Assembly: GCF_003007785.1 (NCBI RefSeq)
Contig: NZ_PXOH01000033.1
Span: 1 to 45,842 of the forward strand
From: Aphanothece hegewaldii CCALA 016
GTDB lineage: Bacteria > Cyanobacteriota > Cyanobacteriia > Cyanobacteriales > Microcystaceae
Length of the DNA stretch: 45,842 nt
Direction: 5' to 3'
The notes beneath the pieces are model-generated. The model saw nothing but the letters and a program-made list of their open reading frames with translations. It searched no databases and had not been told where the DNA came from. Shown here one piece after another: positions 34,711 to 42,910 of this stretch. Position numbers and translations under genes: made by a program. The first letter of the stretch is position 1. Each line of letters opens with the position of its first letter.

Positions 34711-35019
34711 ATGAGTCAGCTTTATCCCTCTTCCAAGGATTTTACAAGCGAAAACTTGGAAAAAGAGATTATTACTCGGTTTCGTTCGTTAGTTAAATTT
34801 CTTCCCCCTAAATGTCGAATTTTTCGGGAAACGTGGGATACTTCGACGGTACTTTGTCTAGATTTCGATGATTGTCCGAGCTATTTACCAATTTCTAAGG
34901 TAAAATCGCCTTTATTGTCAGAAATTGCCCAAAAATTAGGAATTAGTCAATCAATTAGTTTTAAAATGGGTAATCGTTCAATGGGATGGGTAACTCTCCC
35001 AGTTAAAGAAAGTCAATAA
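34711..35019 (+). CDS. Conserved hypothetical protein
   Basis: This 102-aa soluble protein starts at ATG 34711 (MSQLYPSSKDF). A mixed alpha/beta pattern includes EIITRFRSLVKFLPPKCRIFRETW and LCLDFDDCPSYLPISKVKS, and the end reads MGNRSMGWVTLP. No family is recognised. It converges on rnhB with 4 bp between stops. Confidence 0.6.
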   Translation: MSQLYPSSKDFTSENLEKEIITRFRSLVKFLPPKCRIFRETWDTSTVLCLDFDDCPSYLPISKVKSPLLSEIAQKLGISQSISFKMGNRSMGWVTLPVKESQ

Positions 35020-35023
35020 GTAT

Positions 35024-35671
35024 TTATATTGATGAAATTTGACAAGGACGAAAGGAAAGACGATGCTGAGAAGTCACACCATTTTTTGCTAGTGCTTGTA
35101 GATGTTTTTGTGTTCCGTAACCCTTATTCGCTGCTAAGTCGTATTCTTCTTGGTATTTTTTAGACCATCGTAGAATTAGATCATCTCGCCACACTTTCGC
35201 TACAATACTCGCAGCAGCAATAACAGGCGATCTTTGATCTCCTTTGATGATATTATATTGAGGCATCGATAAATCAGGAATTTTCTGTCTACCATCGACT
35301 AAACAAATCGTCGGTTGCTGTTTAAGTTTTGTAATTGAACGCTGCATGGCTAATAAAGATGCTTGTAAGATATTAATCTGATCAATTTCTTGAACTTTAG
35401 CGTAACCAATTCGAGTTTCTAAGACTGTTTGTTTAATAATTTTATTTAATTCGGTTCTTCTTTTGAGCGTAAGTAATTTACTATCTTTTACCCCTATTTC
35501 GATGAGTTTCGGAATATCACAAACGGGTAAAACTACCGCAGCAGCAACCACAGGACCAAATAAACATCCTCTACCCACCTCATCTACTCCCGCAATTAAT
35601 GTATTTTGATCTGTAATTTCTGGCAATAAAATAGAAAAATCGATGAAGTCAAGTTTAGTTAGAGTTTTCAT
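35024..35671 (-). CDS. rnhB: Ribonuclease HII
   Basis: RNase HII removes ribonucleotides from DNA and RNA-DNA hybrids. The 215-aa protein has the catalytic GVDEVGRGCLFGPVVAAAVVL (Asp and Glu), the third acidic residue in CLVDGRQ, the block KGDQRSPVIAAASIVAKVWRD with the fourth, and YDLAANKGYGTQKHLQAL. It is the last gene of the minus-strand run from aroB, 6 bp after the nuclease-like gene. Confidence 0.95.
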   Translation of the reverse strand: MKTLTKLDFIDFSILLPEITDQNTLIAGVDEVGRGCLFGPVVAAAVVLPVCDIPKLIEIGVKDSKLLTLKRRTELNKIIKQTVLETRIGYAKVQEIDQINILQASLLAMQRSITKLKQQPTICLVDGRQKIPDLSMPQYNIIKGDQRSPVIAAASIVAKVWRDDLILRWSKKYQEEYDLAANKGYGTQKHLQALAKNGVTSQHRLSFRPCQISSI

Positions 35672-35677
35672 GTTTTT

Positions 35678-36142
35678 TTATGAGATTAGTTGACTTAATT
35701 TTTGTGGTCTTTTACTAGAATTAGATGAGATAAATTTTAAAATAATACCCAATTTTCTAAAAGTTTTTTTTGCATTTTCAATTTCTGGCTGATTAGAAGG
35801 ACATTTTGTATAAATAATACAACAAAAAGTTTTACTAGGTTTATTATTTTTATATTTTTGCTCTAGGATTTGTTTTAAACTTGTATTGTTCAAAGTTATT
35901 TCTAATTGTTCTAAAGCATCTTTAATTCTACAGCCTTTTAATTCTATATAAATTTCTATGTTTCTTTGCTCAATAATTAATAACCAATCACAACGTTTAC
36001 CATTTTTTATTAAGCAATTATCAATTTTTGCTTTAACAATAGATAGCTGCATATCATTATCTATATAAAACTGTGTTTTCATTTCTTTTAAACACAATTT
36101 TTTTTGATTGATTGTTTCAAAACATTCTTGATTATTAGTCAT
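35678..36142 (-). CDS. Putative PD-(D/E)XK-like nuclease, partner of the ATPase
   Basis: This 154-aa protein belongs to no family I can name. It has a plausible restriction-nuclease core: Asp52 in CDWLLII, then Glu67-x-Lys69 in IYIELKG, followed by a helix with Gln79 (DALEQL). That is the order and spacing of PD-(D/E)XK active sites. The rest is AT-rich and lysine-rich. It overlaps the upstream ATPase gene by 8 bp, so both are surely co-expressed. Its composition is distinctly more AT-rich than aroB and rnhB on either side, which suggests acquisition. It could instead be a non-catalytic partner. Confidence 0.6.
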   Translation of the reverse strand: MTNNQECFETINQKKLCLKEMKTQFYIDNDMQLSIVKAKIDNCLIKNGKRCDWLLIIEQRNIEIYIELKGCRIKDALEQLEITLNNTSLKQILEQKYKNNKPSKTFCCIIYTKCPSNQPEIENAKKTFRKLGIILKFISSNSSKRPQKLSQLIS

Positions 36143-37430
36143 TATTAAATTCTAGATTTAACAATTTATCAAACTGCTCTCCTGTACAGTTAGATATTTC
36201 ATCAATTACATTAGCATCAATTAATTTATTTTCATCATTAATAATACTTTCAATTTTACCATTTTCCAAACTATAAATTTTTATATCATTGATGTCTAAC
36301 ATTTGATTTTCTGGAACGATTTTAAATAACTCTAGTAACTGATGTTCTCGTTTTTCTACAATAATTTTATTGTATGTATTTCCAGCTTGAATCAGTATAT
36401 TAAAAGCCGTTAAAATATAAGGGCTATGAGTGGTAATAAAAAAACTATGTCTTTTATCAGTAATATTAAAAATCAAACTCATCAAGTTTACTATGTCATT
36501 TTGTGCTGACGGAAATAGATGTGCTTCTGGTTCTTCAATAATAAATAGAGCATTGGATATAGTAAAAGGAATAATTGATAGCATAATAGTCATAGGAACA
36601 GATTCTTGTTGCCCTGAAGAAGCGTTAAACAATTTGATTTTTCTATAATCTTTACTAATAATCCAATCATCTTCATCTTCATATAAATAATTTCCTACTA
36701 ATATCTTTTCTACAATTTCATCAATTACTTTATTATATTCTTTAATTAAACGATTGCGATTTTTATAAAGTTCTTTTATTTTTTGATATGTAGAGCCAAA
36801 TTGATTAATGAAATAATCAATAGATACATTTTCTGAAAGAAGAGAAAAAATATTTTTCTGAATATTCGCAAAAAATGCTCTACCAGTTGGAATAAAAATA
36901 GGTTGATGTCGTGTAATTTTGAGTTCTATAGTTAGCATATTTTCTAGTAACTTCAAGCGATTAATATGTGACTTAAGATAGTCTTCAATAGATTGAAGTT
37001 CAACATTATCTAAAAAACTTGCTTCAGTGATTTCAAAAGAAATATTTGAAATCATTTTTTTTCTTATTTTATCTAATTTTTGAGAATAATTTATATGAAA
37101 ATATAAATTTTTATTATTATTTTTTTTTAAATTTTCTAAAATAATTTCATACCCATCAAAATCATAAATAATTTTGAAATAATTTCGATTCCAAGAATAT
37201 TGAGGAAATATTTTTTTAAAATCATCAATTATCGATTTATCAAAATCTCTTTTATTTAACTTTTTTAAAATTGATTGTCTATAATTTTCCCAAAAATCTT
37301 GAAAAAAAAATACTAATTTAGCCACAACGCTTTTACCTTGTGCTTGTGGACCGATAAGGATATTAATTTTTCCTATATCCAATTCTATGTGTTTAATATT
37401 CAAGAAATTAGTGACGATTAGCTTTTCCAT
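36135..37430 (-). CDS. AAA15/OLD-like ABC-type ATPase
   Basis: This 431-aa ATPase is of the SMC/OLD group without a TOPRIM domain. Walker A is GPQAQGKS (27-34), the signature-like SSGQQE is at 271-276, Walker B FIIEEPEAH at 296-304 and the switch motif TTHSPYIL at 333-340. A helical insert lies between 45 and 265, including PIFIPTGRAFF (177-187). Such ATPases pair with an effector nuclease in several anti-phage systems (Septu, PARIS and others). The next gene here, overlapping by 8 bp, is nuclease-like. The gene begins 7 bp after the aroB stop and is strongly AT-rich. Defence is inferred from architecture, not shown. Confidence 0.82.
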   Translation of the reverse strand: MEKLIVTNFLNIKHIELDIGKINILIGPQAQGKSVVAKLVFFFQDFWENYRQSILKKLNKRDFDKSIIDDFKKIFPQYSWNRNYFKIIYDFDGYEIILENLKKNNNKNLYFHINYSQKLDKIRKKMISNISFEITEASFLDNVELQSIEDYLKSHINRLKLLENMLTIELKITRHQPIFIPTGRAFFANIQKNIFSLLSENVSIDYFINQFGSTYQKIKELYKNRNRLIKEYNKVIDEIVEKILVGNYLYEDEDDWIISKDYRKIKLFNASSGQQESVPMTIMLSIIPFTISNALFIIEEPEAHLFPSAQNDIVNLMSLIFNITDKRHSFFITTHSPYILTAFNILIQAGNTYNKIIVEKREHQLLELFKIVPENQMLDINDIKIYSLENGKIESIINDENKLIDANVIDEISNCTGEQFDKLLNLEFNND

Positions 37431-37437
37431 AAATCCC

Positions 37438-38535
37438 CTATCTTTTCAGTTCTTCTACGACATTAAAAATTAACTCAGACGGAACCTCATCAGTAATAAT
37501 AACTTGACCAATTTGAGTCGGTAAAATAAAACGAACTTTACCTGATTTTACTTTTTTATCAATCTTGAGAGCGTCGACAATTTCCGATGAATTGATACTA
37601 GATGGAATAGTCGTCGGTAAACCTGTTTTTTGAATAAGATTATTTTGTCTAATTTCTGCTTCAGATGGCCAAAGATTAAGTTTTGTAGCTATTTTTCCAG
37701 CGGCAACCATTCCTATAGCCACTGCTTCACCGTGATTAATTAAACTATAACCCGTTAAACTTTCGATCGCATGACCGATCGTATGTCCATAGTTTAAGAT
37801 CGCTCTTAAATTCGATTCTTTTTCATCTTTACTCACTACATCGGCTTTTGCTTGACAAGAACGAGTAATAATAATTTGTAATAATGTTTCGCTGATATCG
37901 GAAAAATCGGCTAATTTTTCTGCTGCTTCTAACTGAGTAAATAGATCCCCATCCCAAATAATGCCATATTTAATGACTTCTGCCATTCCTGCACGAAATT
38001 CTCTGACTGGAAGGGTTTTTAATACTGATGGATCTATTAATACTAAACGGGGTTGATAAAATGCACCAATAAGGTTTTTCCCTTGAGGATGGTTAACCCC
38101 TGTTTTTCCTCCAATAGACGCATCTACCATCGCTAATAATGTGGTAGGAACTTGGATAAAGTTTACCCCTCTTAACCATGTTGCTGCGGCAAAACCTGTC
38201 ATATCCCCAATAACTCCTCCACCTAACGCAATAAATGTGGACGAGCGCTCTAAGCGTTGAGCAACGGCTGTATCATAGATTTGGGCAATAGAATCAAGGT
38301 TTTTGTAGGTTTCACCTGCGGGTATAAAATGATTTATTACCTCAAATCCGGCTTGCTTTAAGGAATTTATCGCCATTTCTCCATAAATATCGAATATTTC
38401 GGGACTAGAGACGAGAAGAACTTTTTTTCCTAAGTTGAGTGGGCTAATGTGTGCGCCGAGTTGGGCTAAACTATTGGATGCGATCGCAATATTATAGGGA
38501 TTTTGGGGTAGCTTGACGGGAATGATAGAAGACAT
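37438..38535 (-). CDS. aroB: 3-dehydroquinate synthase
   Basis: AroB is the second shikimate-pathway enzyme and converts DAHP to 3-dehydroquinate using NAD+ and a divalent metal. The 365-aa protein has GGGVIGDMTGFAAATWLRG, the block PTTLLAMVDASIGGKTGVN, the metal-binding Glu in EVIKYGI, and the histidines of RAILNYGHTIGHAIE and NHGEAVAIGM. It is the first gene of the minus-strand run and is divergent from petL. Confidence 0.96.
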   Translation of the reverse strand: MSSIIPVKLPQNPYNIAIASNSLAQLGAHISPLNLGKKVLLVSSPEIFDIYGEMAINSLKQAGFEVINHFIPAGETYKNLDSIAQIYDTAVAQRLERSSTFIALGGGVIGDMTGFAAATWLRGVNFIQVPTTLLAMVDASIGGKTGVNHPQGKNLIGAFYQPRLVLIDPSVLKTLPVREFRAGMAEVIKYGIIWDGDLFTQLEAAEKLADFSDISETLLQIIITRSCQAKADVVSKDEKESNLRAILNYGHTIGHAIESLTGYSLINHGEAVAIGMVAAGKIATKLNLWPSEAEIRQNNLIQKTGLPTTIPSSINSSEIVDALKIDKKVKSGKVRFILPTQIGQVIITDEVPSELIFNVVEELKR

Positions 38536-38617
38536 AGCCTAATTGATGAAGAGGTGTTCTCTAACAGTACAATAACAAAGAGCCGATTATATTATTTCAG
38601 GAGTCGTTGTCAAAAAA

Positions 38618-38719
38618 ATGTCTACCTTTGCTATTTTTTCGTATATTGCCTACATTGCCGTATTTACTGGAGTTGCTTTAGGACTCTATCTGGGTTTACG
38701 TGCGGCTAAAATTATCTAG
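38618..38719 (+). CDS. petL: Cytochrome b6f complex subunit VI (PetL)
   Basis: This 33-residue single-TM protein, MSTFAIFSYIAYIAVFTGVA followed by LGLYLGLRAAKII, closely follows the cyanobacterial PetL pattern (hydrophobic helix ending LFGLRSAKIL in Nostoc). PetL stabilises the cytochrome b6f dimer in the thylakoid membrane. The AGGAG at 38599-38603 lies somewhat far from the ATG. It stands alone, divergent from aroB. Confidence 0.85.
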   Translation: MSTFAIFSYIAYIAVFTGVALGLYLGLRAAKII

Positions 38720-38766
38720 TCAATGATTTAATTATAATTCTCGTTAAAATTCAGATATTTTCTTCT

Positions 38767-38788
38767 AGGGTTTGCCTGTCAAACCCTT
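38767..38788 (+). repeat. Dispersed intergenic palindrome, copy 4
   Basis: AGGGTTTGCCTGTCAAACCCT forms a hairpin between petL and the ArsR gene, where it may serve as the petL terminator. Confidence 0.6.
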
Positions 38789-38819
38789 AATTTTAAACTC
38801 ATCATTTCAAGTTTTATTG

Positions 38820-39128
38820 ATGAAAGCTACAACAGTTGATGTGTCTACTGGATTTCATGCCCTCTCTGATCCGCTTCGTTTACGGGTATTGGATTTATTG
38901 CGATCGCAAGAATTATGTGTTTGTGAACTGTGCGAAAAACTAGAAATTAATCAATCTAAGCTATCTTTCCACCTAAAAACCCTAAAAGAAGCAAATTTAG
39001 TTCGTACTCGTCAAGAAGGACGCTGGATCTACTACAGTCTTAATTTATCTGAATTTCTAGCTCTAGAAGAATACCTATCTGAGTATCGTAGACTGAGTAT
39101 GCTGATTTCGGCGCGTCAATGCAAATAG
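38820..39128 (+). CDS. arsR: ArsR/SmtB-family repressor
   Basis: This 102-aa winged-helix repressor has ELCVCELCEKLEINQSKLSFHLKTLKEANLV, the ArsR recognition helix. The CVC(x2)C cysteines are in the metal-binding position used for As(III)/Sb(III) sensing in the ArsR subgroup. I start at the ATG at 38820; an in-frame upstream extension passes through the repeat. No arsB, acr3 or arsC gene is adjacent, so the target operon lies elsewhere. ArsR assignment by the cysteines is likely but not certain. Confidence 0.85.
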   Translation: MKATTVDVSTGFHALSDPLRLRVLDLLRSQELCVCELCEKLEINQSKLSFHLKTLKEANLVRTRQEGRWIYYSLNLSEFLALEEYLSEYRRLSMLISARQCK

Positions 39129-39260
39129 CGGCTTCTTGAGAAATCAATTTTTTTTGAAATGATAATAAAGGGTTTATTAATAGATTTGAGATTAATTTTT
39201 AATTCCGACAAATCTATTAATTTCTTTATCGTTTAACAAAATTATAAATCAAGAACAACA

Positions 39261-39289
39261 GAGTTTGGCGACCAATACCCTACCATAAT
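39261..39289 (+). repeat. Dispersed intergenic palindrome, copy 5
   Basis: GAGTTTGGCGACCAATACCC is followed by TACCATAAT, the same 3' tail as copy 6. Confidence 0.65.
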
Positions 39290-39340
39290 CTGAATAATCT
39301 TCAATGAATCTTAATAAAATGAAATAAACCGATAAAAATA

Positions 39341-39424
39341 GGGTTTGGCAACCAAACTGCACCGCGATTCGGATTTTAAATTCCGCGAAACGGCGTGCAG
39401 TGCATTCCGCACCCCTACCATAAT
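39341..39424 (+). repeat. Dispersed palindrome copy 6, interrupted by a hairpin insert
   Basis: The left half GGGTTTGGCAACCAAAC (39341-39357) and right part ACCCCTACCATAAT (39411-39424) flank 53 nt that are missing in copy 5. The insert folds: GCACCG (39359-39364) with CGGCGTGC (39391-39398, one bulge), an inner stem CGGA/TCCG (39370-39373 with 39382-39385), and two symmetric internal loops. Confidence 0.6.
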
Positions 39425-39461
39425 CCAATTATTTGAATATTGACAAAAATAAAAAAATATG

Positions 39462-39971
39462 CTATAGCAATAGTGACCTAATCTGTTCAAGGCGTTGACG
39501 ATTTACGCCTAAGTCGGATTCGCCAAGACGAGAAGCCGATCGAACATCAATCACTTTTTCAGTGGGATGGACTAAAAATTCGACATCATCAACATAGCCC
39601 ATCCAACGACTGGCAAACTCTGCATAAAGATAGTTACTTTCTTCGGCAATAATTTTAGTGCGTTCTTGAGAGTTGATCAGACTGGTTAAAGCGGCGATCG
39701 CTGTTTTGGGTTCACCTTGATAGGCGATCGGTTTTATATAATGTTCTTTGTCCAGACTCTGACTACTAACACAATTTGGACTCATTGGGCAAGGCGCGAG
39801 TTTACCCGCAACCACACCTAAATTATCGGGGCGCATTCCCGAAAAAGGAGTCGGTAGAGTCGGAAAAGCAACGCGGATACCCATCGTAATTAAAAGAATT
39901 AAAACTGGGGCAATCAAAAAGAATACGCCACGATTTTTGGAGTTGAATGATGACGGTTTAGCTTGAGACAT
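39462..39971 (-). CDS. DUF1499 family protein
   Basis: This 169-aa protein has an N-terminal membrane anchor (FFLIAPVLILLITMGIRVAF). The DUF1499 core follows: LAPCPMSPNCVSSQ, YLYAEFASRWMGYVDDVEFLVHP and VIDVRSASRLGESDLGVNRQRLEQIR. Function is unknown, and it is exposed on the periplasmic or lumenal side. It is 30 bp downstream of queA on the same strand and probably co-transcribed. Confidence 0.9.
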   Translation of the reverse strand: MSQAKPSSFNSKNRGVFFLIAPVLILLITMGIRVAFPTLPTPFSGMRPDNLGVVAGKLAPCPMSPNCVSSQSLDKEHYIKPIAYQGEPKTAIAALTSLINSQERTKIIAEESNYLYAEFASRWMGYVDDVEFLVHPTEKVIDVRSASRLGESDLGVNRQRLEQIRSLLL

Positions 39972-40001
39972 AAATTAATAATAGTAAGTAACAGCTAATC
40001 T

Positions 40002-41099
40002 TTAAATTACCGCACTTGGGAGAATCAACATAGCATCCCCAAAAGAATAAAACCGATATTTTTCTTTGATGGCTTCTGCGTACAATGCTAATAAACGTTC
40101 TCGTCCGATTAAAGCACTGACGAGCATCAATAAACTAGATTTAGGTAGATGAAAGTTTGTAATTAACCCATCAATTACCTGCCACTGATAACCTGGGTAA
40201 ATAAATAAATCAGTCTTCCCGCGAAAAGCAGCTAAGTGATCTCCTCCTGCTGCTTTAATCTCTTTCATTGCGCCTTCTAAGGTTCTTGTCGCCGTTGTGC
40301 CGACTGCGATCACTCTAGATCCTTTCGCTTTGGTTTCCTGTATTAAATCAACCGTTTTTTGAGGCAATTCGATCCATTCTTGGTGCATGATATGTTGAGT
40401 AATGTCCTCCACTTCGACGGGGCGAAATGTTCCGACACCAACATGAAGCGTCACATAAGCCAAATTAACACCCATTTCTTGAAGCTTTTGTAATAATTCT
40501 TCAGTAAAATGTAGTCCCGCAGTGGGGGCGGCAACTGATCCTAATTCTTGGGCGTAAACCGTTTGATATTGGGATGGATCGGCTTCAGAGGCGGTGACAT
40601 AGGGAGGAAAGGGAATTTGACCAAATTGCTCTAAAAGTGTTAAGAAAGATTGATGAGGGGGGATTTGAAATTGTAATAGTCTTCCTCCTGTCGCCAAATC
40701 TCGATCAATCACTTTGGCTTTAAGAATATTACTTTCTGATTGTTCAGGATGATTAAAGGGATAAAACCAAACTTCTGAGCCGATTTTAAATCGTTTGCCT
40801 GGTTTAACTAAGGCTAACCAACAATTATTTATTCTTTCTTCTAAAAGTAAAATTTCAACAGGTGCGCCCGTTGCTTTTCGCCCATAAAGACGAGCAGGAA
40901 TTACTTGAGTATTATTCAGAACGAGTAGATCGCCAGGTAATAACCAGTTAGTTAAATCCTGAAAAATACCATGCTTATGAGTATTTAAAGAGTCAATAAT
41001 CAAAAGTCGAGAATGATCTCGTGGGTTAACTGGATTTTGAGCGATTAACTCGGACGGAAGGGTATAATCATAGCCCGACAATAACTGATCTGAAGTCAT
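40002..41099 (-). CDS. queA: S-adenosylmethionine:tRNA ribosyltransferase-isomerase
   Basis: QueA transfers the ribosyl part of SAM to preQ1 in tRNA, making epoxyqueuosine. The 365-aa protein has LPSELIAQNPVNPRDHSRLL, LLVLNNTQVIPARLYG, the long SVAAPTAGLHFTEELL and VTLHVGVGTFRPV blocks, and the C-terminal LITNFHLPKSSLLMLVSALIGRE. Both ends look intact. No other queuosine gene and no preQ1 riboswitch is visible nearby. Confidence 0.97.
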   Translation of the reverse strand: MTSDQLLSGYDYTLPSELIAQNPVNPRDHSRLLIIDSLNTHKHGIFQDLTNWLLPGDLLVLNNTQVIPARLYGRKATGAPVEILLLEERINNCWLALVKPGKRFKIGSEVWFYPFNHPEQSESNILKAKVIDRDLATGGRLLQFQIPPHQSFLTLLEQFGQIPFPPYVTASEADPSQYQTVYAQELGSVAAPTAGLHFTEELLQKLQEMGVNLAYVTLHVGVGTFRPVEVEDITQHIMHQEWIELPQKTVDLIQETKAKGSRVIAVGTTATRTLEGAMKEIKAAGGDHLAAFRGKTDLFIYPGYQWQVIDGLITNFHLPKSSLLMLVSALIGRERLLALYAEAIKEKYRFYSFGDAMLILPSAVI

Positions 41100-41321
41100 G
41101 TGTCACATCATATCAACAAAAGAACAAGAATTTTTGGGTGATCTTACCCAAAAGAATTTAACTAAATCGCGGGTTTTTCCCCTAGAAATGACAAGATAAG
41201 TTTTGCCAAAATAATGTTATAGCAATTCTTGGGATCATTCGCGCTATTTGTCACTATGGATTATTTATATTTTTTAGCTACTGCAAGTCTAACGCTACGA
41301 GTTACCCAGTATCTTCATAGC

Positions 41322-41645
41322 ATGACTCATTTACCGCCTGCTTGCATGACTGTGATTCATCAGATTAATGGTTGGATCGTTAAAGTAAAATTTAGTCAAT
41401 CTCTTACGCCCGAACAACATGGAGACTTTCAGGCGTTTATGTTAGAGTTAGGCATTCCCTATATGCCCGAAATGCGTCTACAGATGGTTTTTTGGAGTTT
41501 GGAAACGGGACAGTCTACTATTGACGTAATGCGTCGTTATCAAGTGGCGATCGTTTCTCATGGGATGCCGGATGCTAATGATATTGAGGCATTTCGTCAA
41601 CAGTTTACTCGCGGATTGGGTTATTGTCCAGAAACCCTAGCTTAA
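41322..41645 (+). CDS. Conserved cyanobacterial hypothetical protein
   Basis: This soluble protein of about 107 aa starts MTHLPPACMTVIHQINGWIV and includes LTPEQHGDFQAFMLELGIPYMPEMRLQMVFWSLETG. Similar proteins occur across cyanobacteria as I recall, without an assigned function. The frame opens at 41229, but the extra 31 residues look non-conserved and ATG 41322 is preferred. Its stop overlaps the convergent TMEM14 stop by 4 bp. Confidence 0.6.
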   Translation: MTHLPPACMTVIHQINGWIVKVKFSQSLTPEQHGDFQAFMLELGIPYMPEMRLQMVFWSLETGQSTIDVMRRYQVAIVSHGMPDANDIEAFRQQFTRGLGYCPETLA

Positions 41646-41953
41646 ACACTGGGAACAAGCATCATCGCTAGTGTGACGAGTCCTGCTATTAACATCAAAC
41701 CAGATGGCATAAATTTACGTGTTTTTACCAGTCGTAAGCTAAAAACGACAAGCAGAGCAATAGTTACAATTAAAGATAAATAAAAACCCCAAGCTACACC
41801 TTGAAATTGTAAAAAAGCTCCAAGTAATAGAATTATTCCGCTAATCGCGCCAGAAATTAAAGAGGCTTTACTTTTAACTTTGCTGTAGGCGGCAATTCCA
41901 CCAACTAAAGCGAGTAAACCATAGAGAAGGGCGGCTAAGATTTTTATATCCAT
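41642..41953 (-). CDS. TMEM14 family membrane protein
   Basis: This 103-aa protein has four predicted TM helices (ILAALLYGLLALVGGIAAY, LISGAISGIILLLGAFL, AWGFYLSLIVTIALLVVFSL, LMLIAGLVTLAMMLV) and the family KSKASLISG and RKFMPSGLM loops. In other organisms TMEM14 proteins are linked to fatty-acid or porphyrin transport; the role in cyanobacteria is unclear. Confidence 0.88.
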   Translation of the reverse strand: MDIKILAALLYGLLALVGGIAAYSKVKSKASLISGAISGIILLLGAFLQFQGVAWGFYLSLIVTIALLVVFSLRLVKTRKFMPSGLMLIAGLVTLAMMLVPSV

Positions 41954-42021
41954 TTTTTGAGCACCACATTGTTATACTTTTGTCTATTGTTCCATCAATA
42001 ACAAACGGCCAATAAATAAAA

Positions 42022-42783
42022 TCAATTGCCTGCAATAATCTGTAACACCCGTGTCGAGTCGCTCAGTTCTCCAACAATTCGCTTTACAGGTTTTGGCCAA
42101 ACTCTTACTAATGTCGGAATTGCCGTAACATGATTGATTTCTGCTTCCTCTGGATGTTGCGAAATATCAATGACTTTGAGTGTGTATGGATGGCGTAAAC
42201 CTTGTTCTAAGAGTTGATGAATCATTTCTAAGGTTTGTTTAGTCGCTGTATGATGACCGGAGACAAATAAGCGTAAAACGTAGCCTACTGAGCGATCTGA
42301 GCCTAAATGCTGTGTTTTTTGCTCGTCTTCTGCTCTTTGGGCTAAACTAGACCCGATACGATCTTTACCACCAACTTGTACAATCAAATCATGTGATTCC
42401 CACAGTTGGGGAAACGAAGCGTGATAGGTTTCTAATAAAATCGGATTACAAGATTCTTCTTGCCAAGGGGCGGTTTCCCAGATCAGATGTTCGGTCGCAA
42501 AAATAGCATTGAGTAACGCTTGGTAACGTTGTACGGCGGGATAAACTTGAGCGCTCGTCTGAATTTGTTGTGTGCGGGGATCTCGCCAATGATCGAGGGT
42601 TGCTGTATAACCGGGGATCAAAAAGTGAGGCGGTTCGGGCAAACCTAATAAGTCTTGTAAGGCGACACAAAGATTAAGATGCCATTGATCTTGTTTACTT
42701 GGATCAATGCAGTAAATTAGATCTCCCCCAGGTGTAAATAAGGCGATTCCTTTAAATAGTTCAGGTATACTATGAGAATTCAA
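42022..42783 (-). CDS. Protein with C-terminal KaiB-like (thioredoxin-fold) domain
   Basis: This is a 253-aa protein. Residues about 165-253 (GYVLRLFVSGHHTATKQTLEMIHQLLEQ ... IDISQHPEEAEINHVTAIPTLVRVWPKPVKRIVGEL) match the KaiB/SasA-N fold, including the LFVSG start and the IPTLVR block. The N-terminal 160 residues (LFKGIALFTPGGDLIYCIDPSKQDQWHLNLCVALQDLLGLPEPPHFLIPGY) are a cyanobacteria-type extension I cannot name. It is not the core clock KaiB, which is about 100 aa and next to kaiC. It follows pilT by 127 bp on the same strand. Confidence 0.8.
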   Translation of the reverse strand: MNSHSIPELFKGIALFTPGGDLIYCIDPSKQDQWHLNLCVALQDLLGLPEPPHFLIPGYTATLDHWRDPRTQQIQTSAQVYPAVQRYQALLNAIFATEHLIWETAPWQEESCNPILLETYHASFPQLWESHDLIVQVGGKDRIGSSLAQRAEDEQKTQHLGSDRSVGYVLRLFVSGHHTATKQTLEMIHQLLEQGLRHPYTLKVIDISQHPEEAEINHVTAIPTLVRVWPKPVKRIVGELSDSTRVLQIIAGN

Positions 42784-42813
42784 GGCGATGGAACTTTTTT
42801 AAGACAGAATATG

Positions 42814-42836
42814 GCGGGGTCGTCGAACACCCTACA
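42814..42836 (+). repeat. Dispersed intergenic palindrome, copy 7 (divergent)
   Basis: GCGGGGTCGTCGAACACCCTACA keeps the GTCGTCGAAC centre and CCCTAC tail between pilT and the KaiB-like gene. It is the most degenerate member. Confidence 0.45.
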
Positions 42837-42910
42837 ACTATTTTAGATATTTTAGAAATATCTAAATCTTGTATTTCACCTCAACTGTCCTAAATTTTGA
42901 CCTATTGATT

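Larger units (their letters stand above)
39129..39461. other. 333-bp intergenic region with two repeat copies
   Basis: It holds dispersed palindrome copies 5 (39261-39283) and 6 (39341-39420), the latter interrupted by a structured 53-nt insert. No coding frame of note is present. Confidence 0.7.

Noticed and set aside
42022..42783. Core clock protein KaiB
   Set aside because: It is too long (253 aa), has a large N-terminal extension and no kaiC neighbour.
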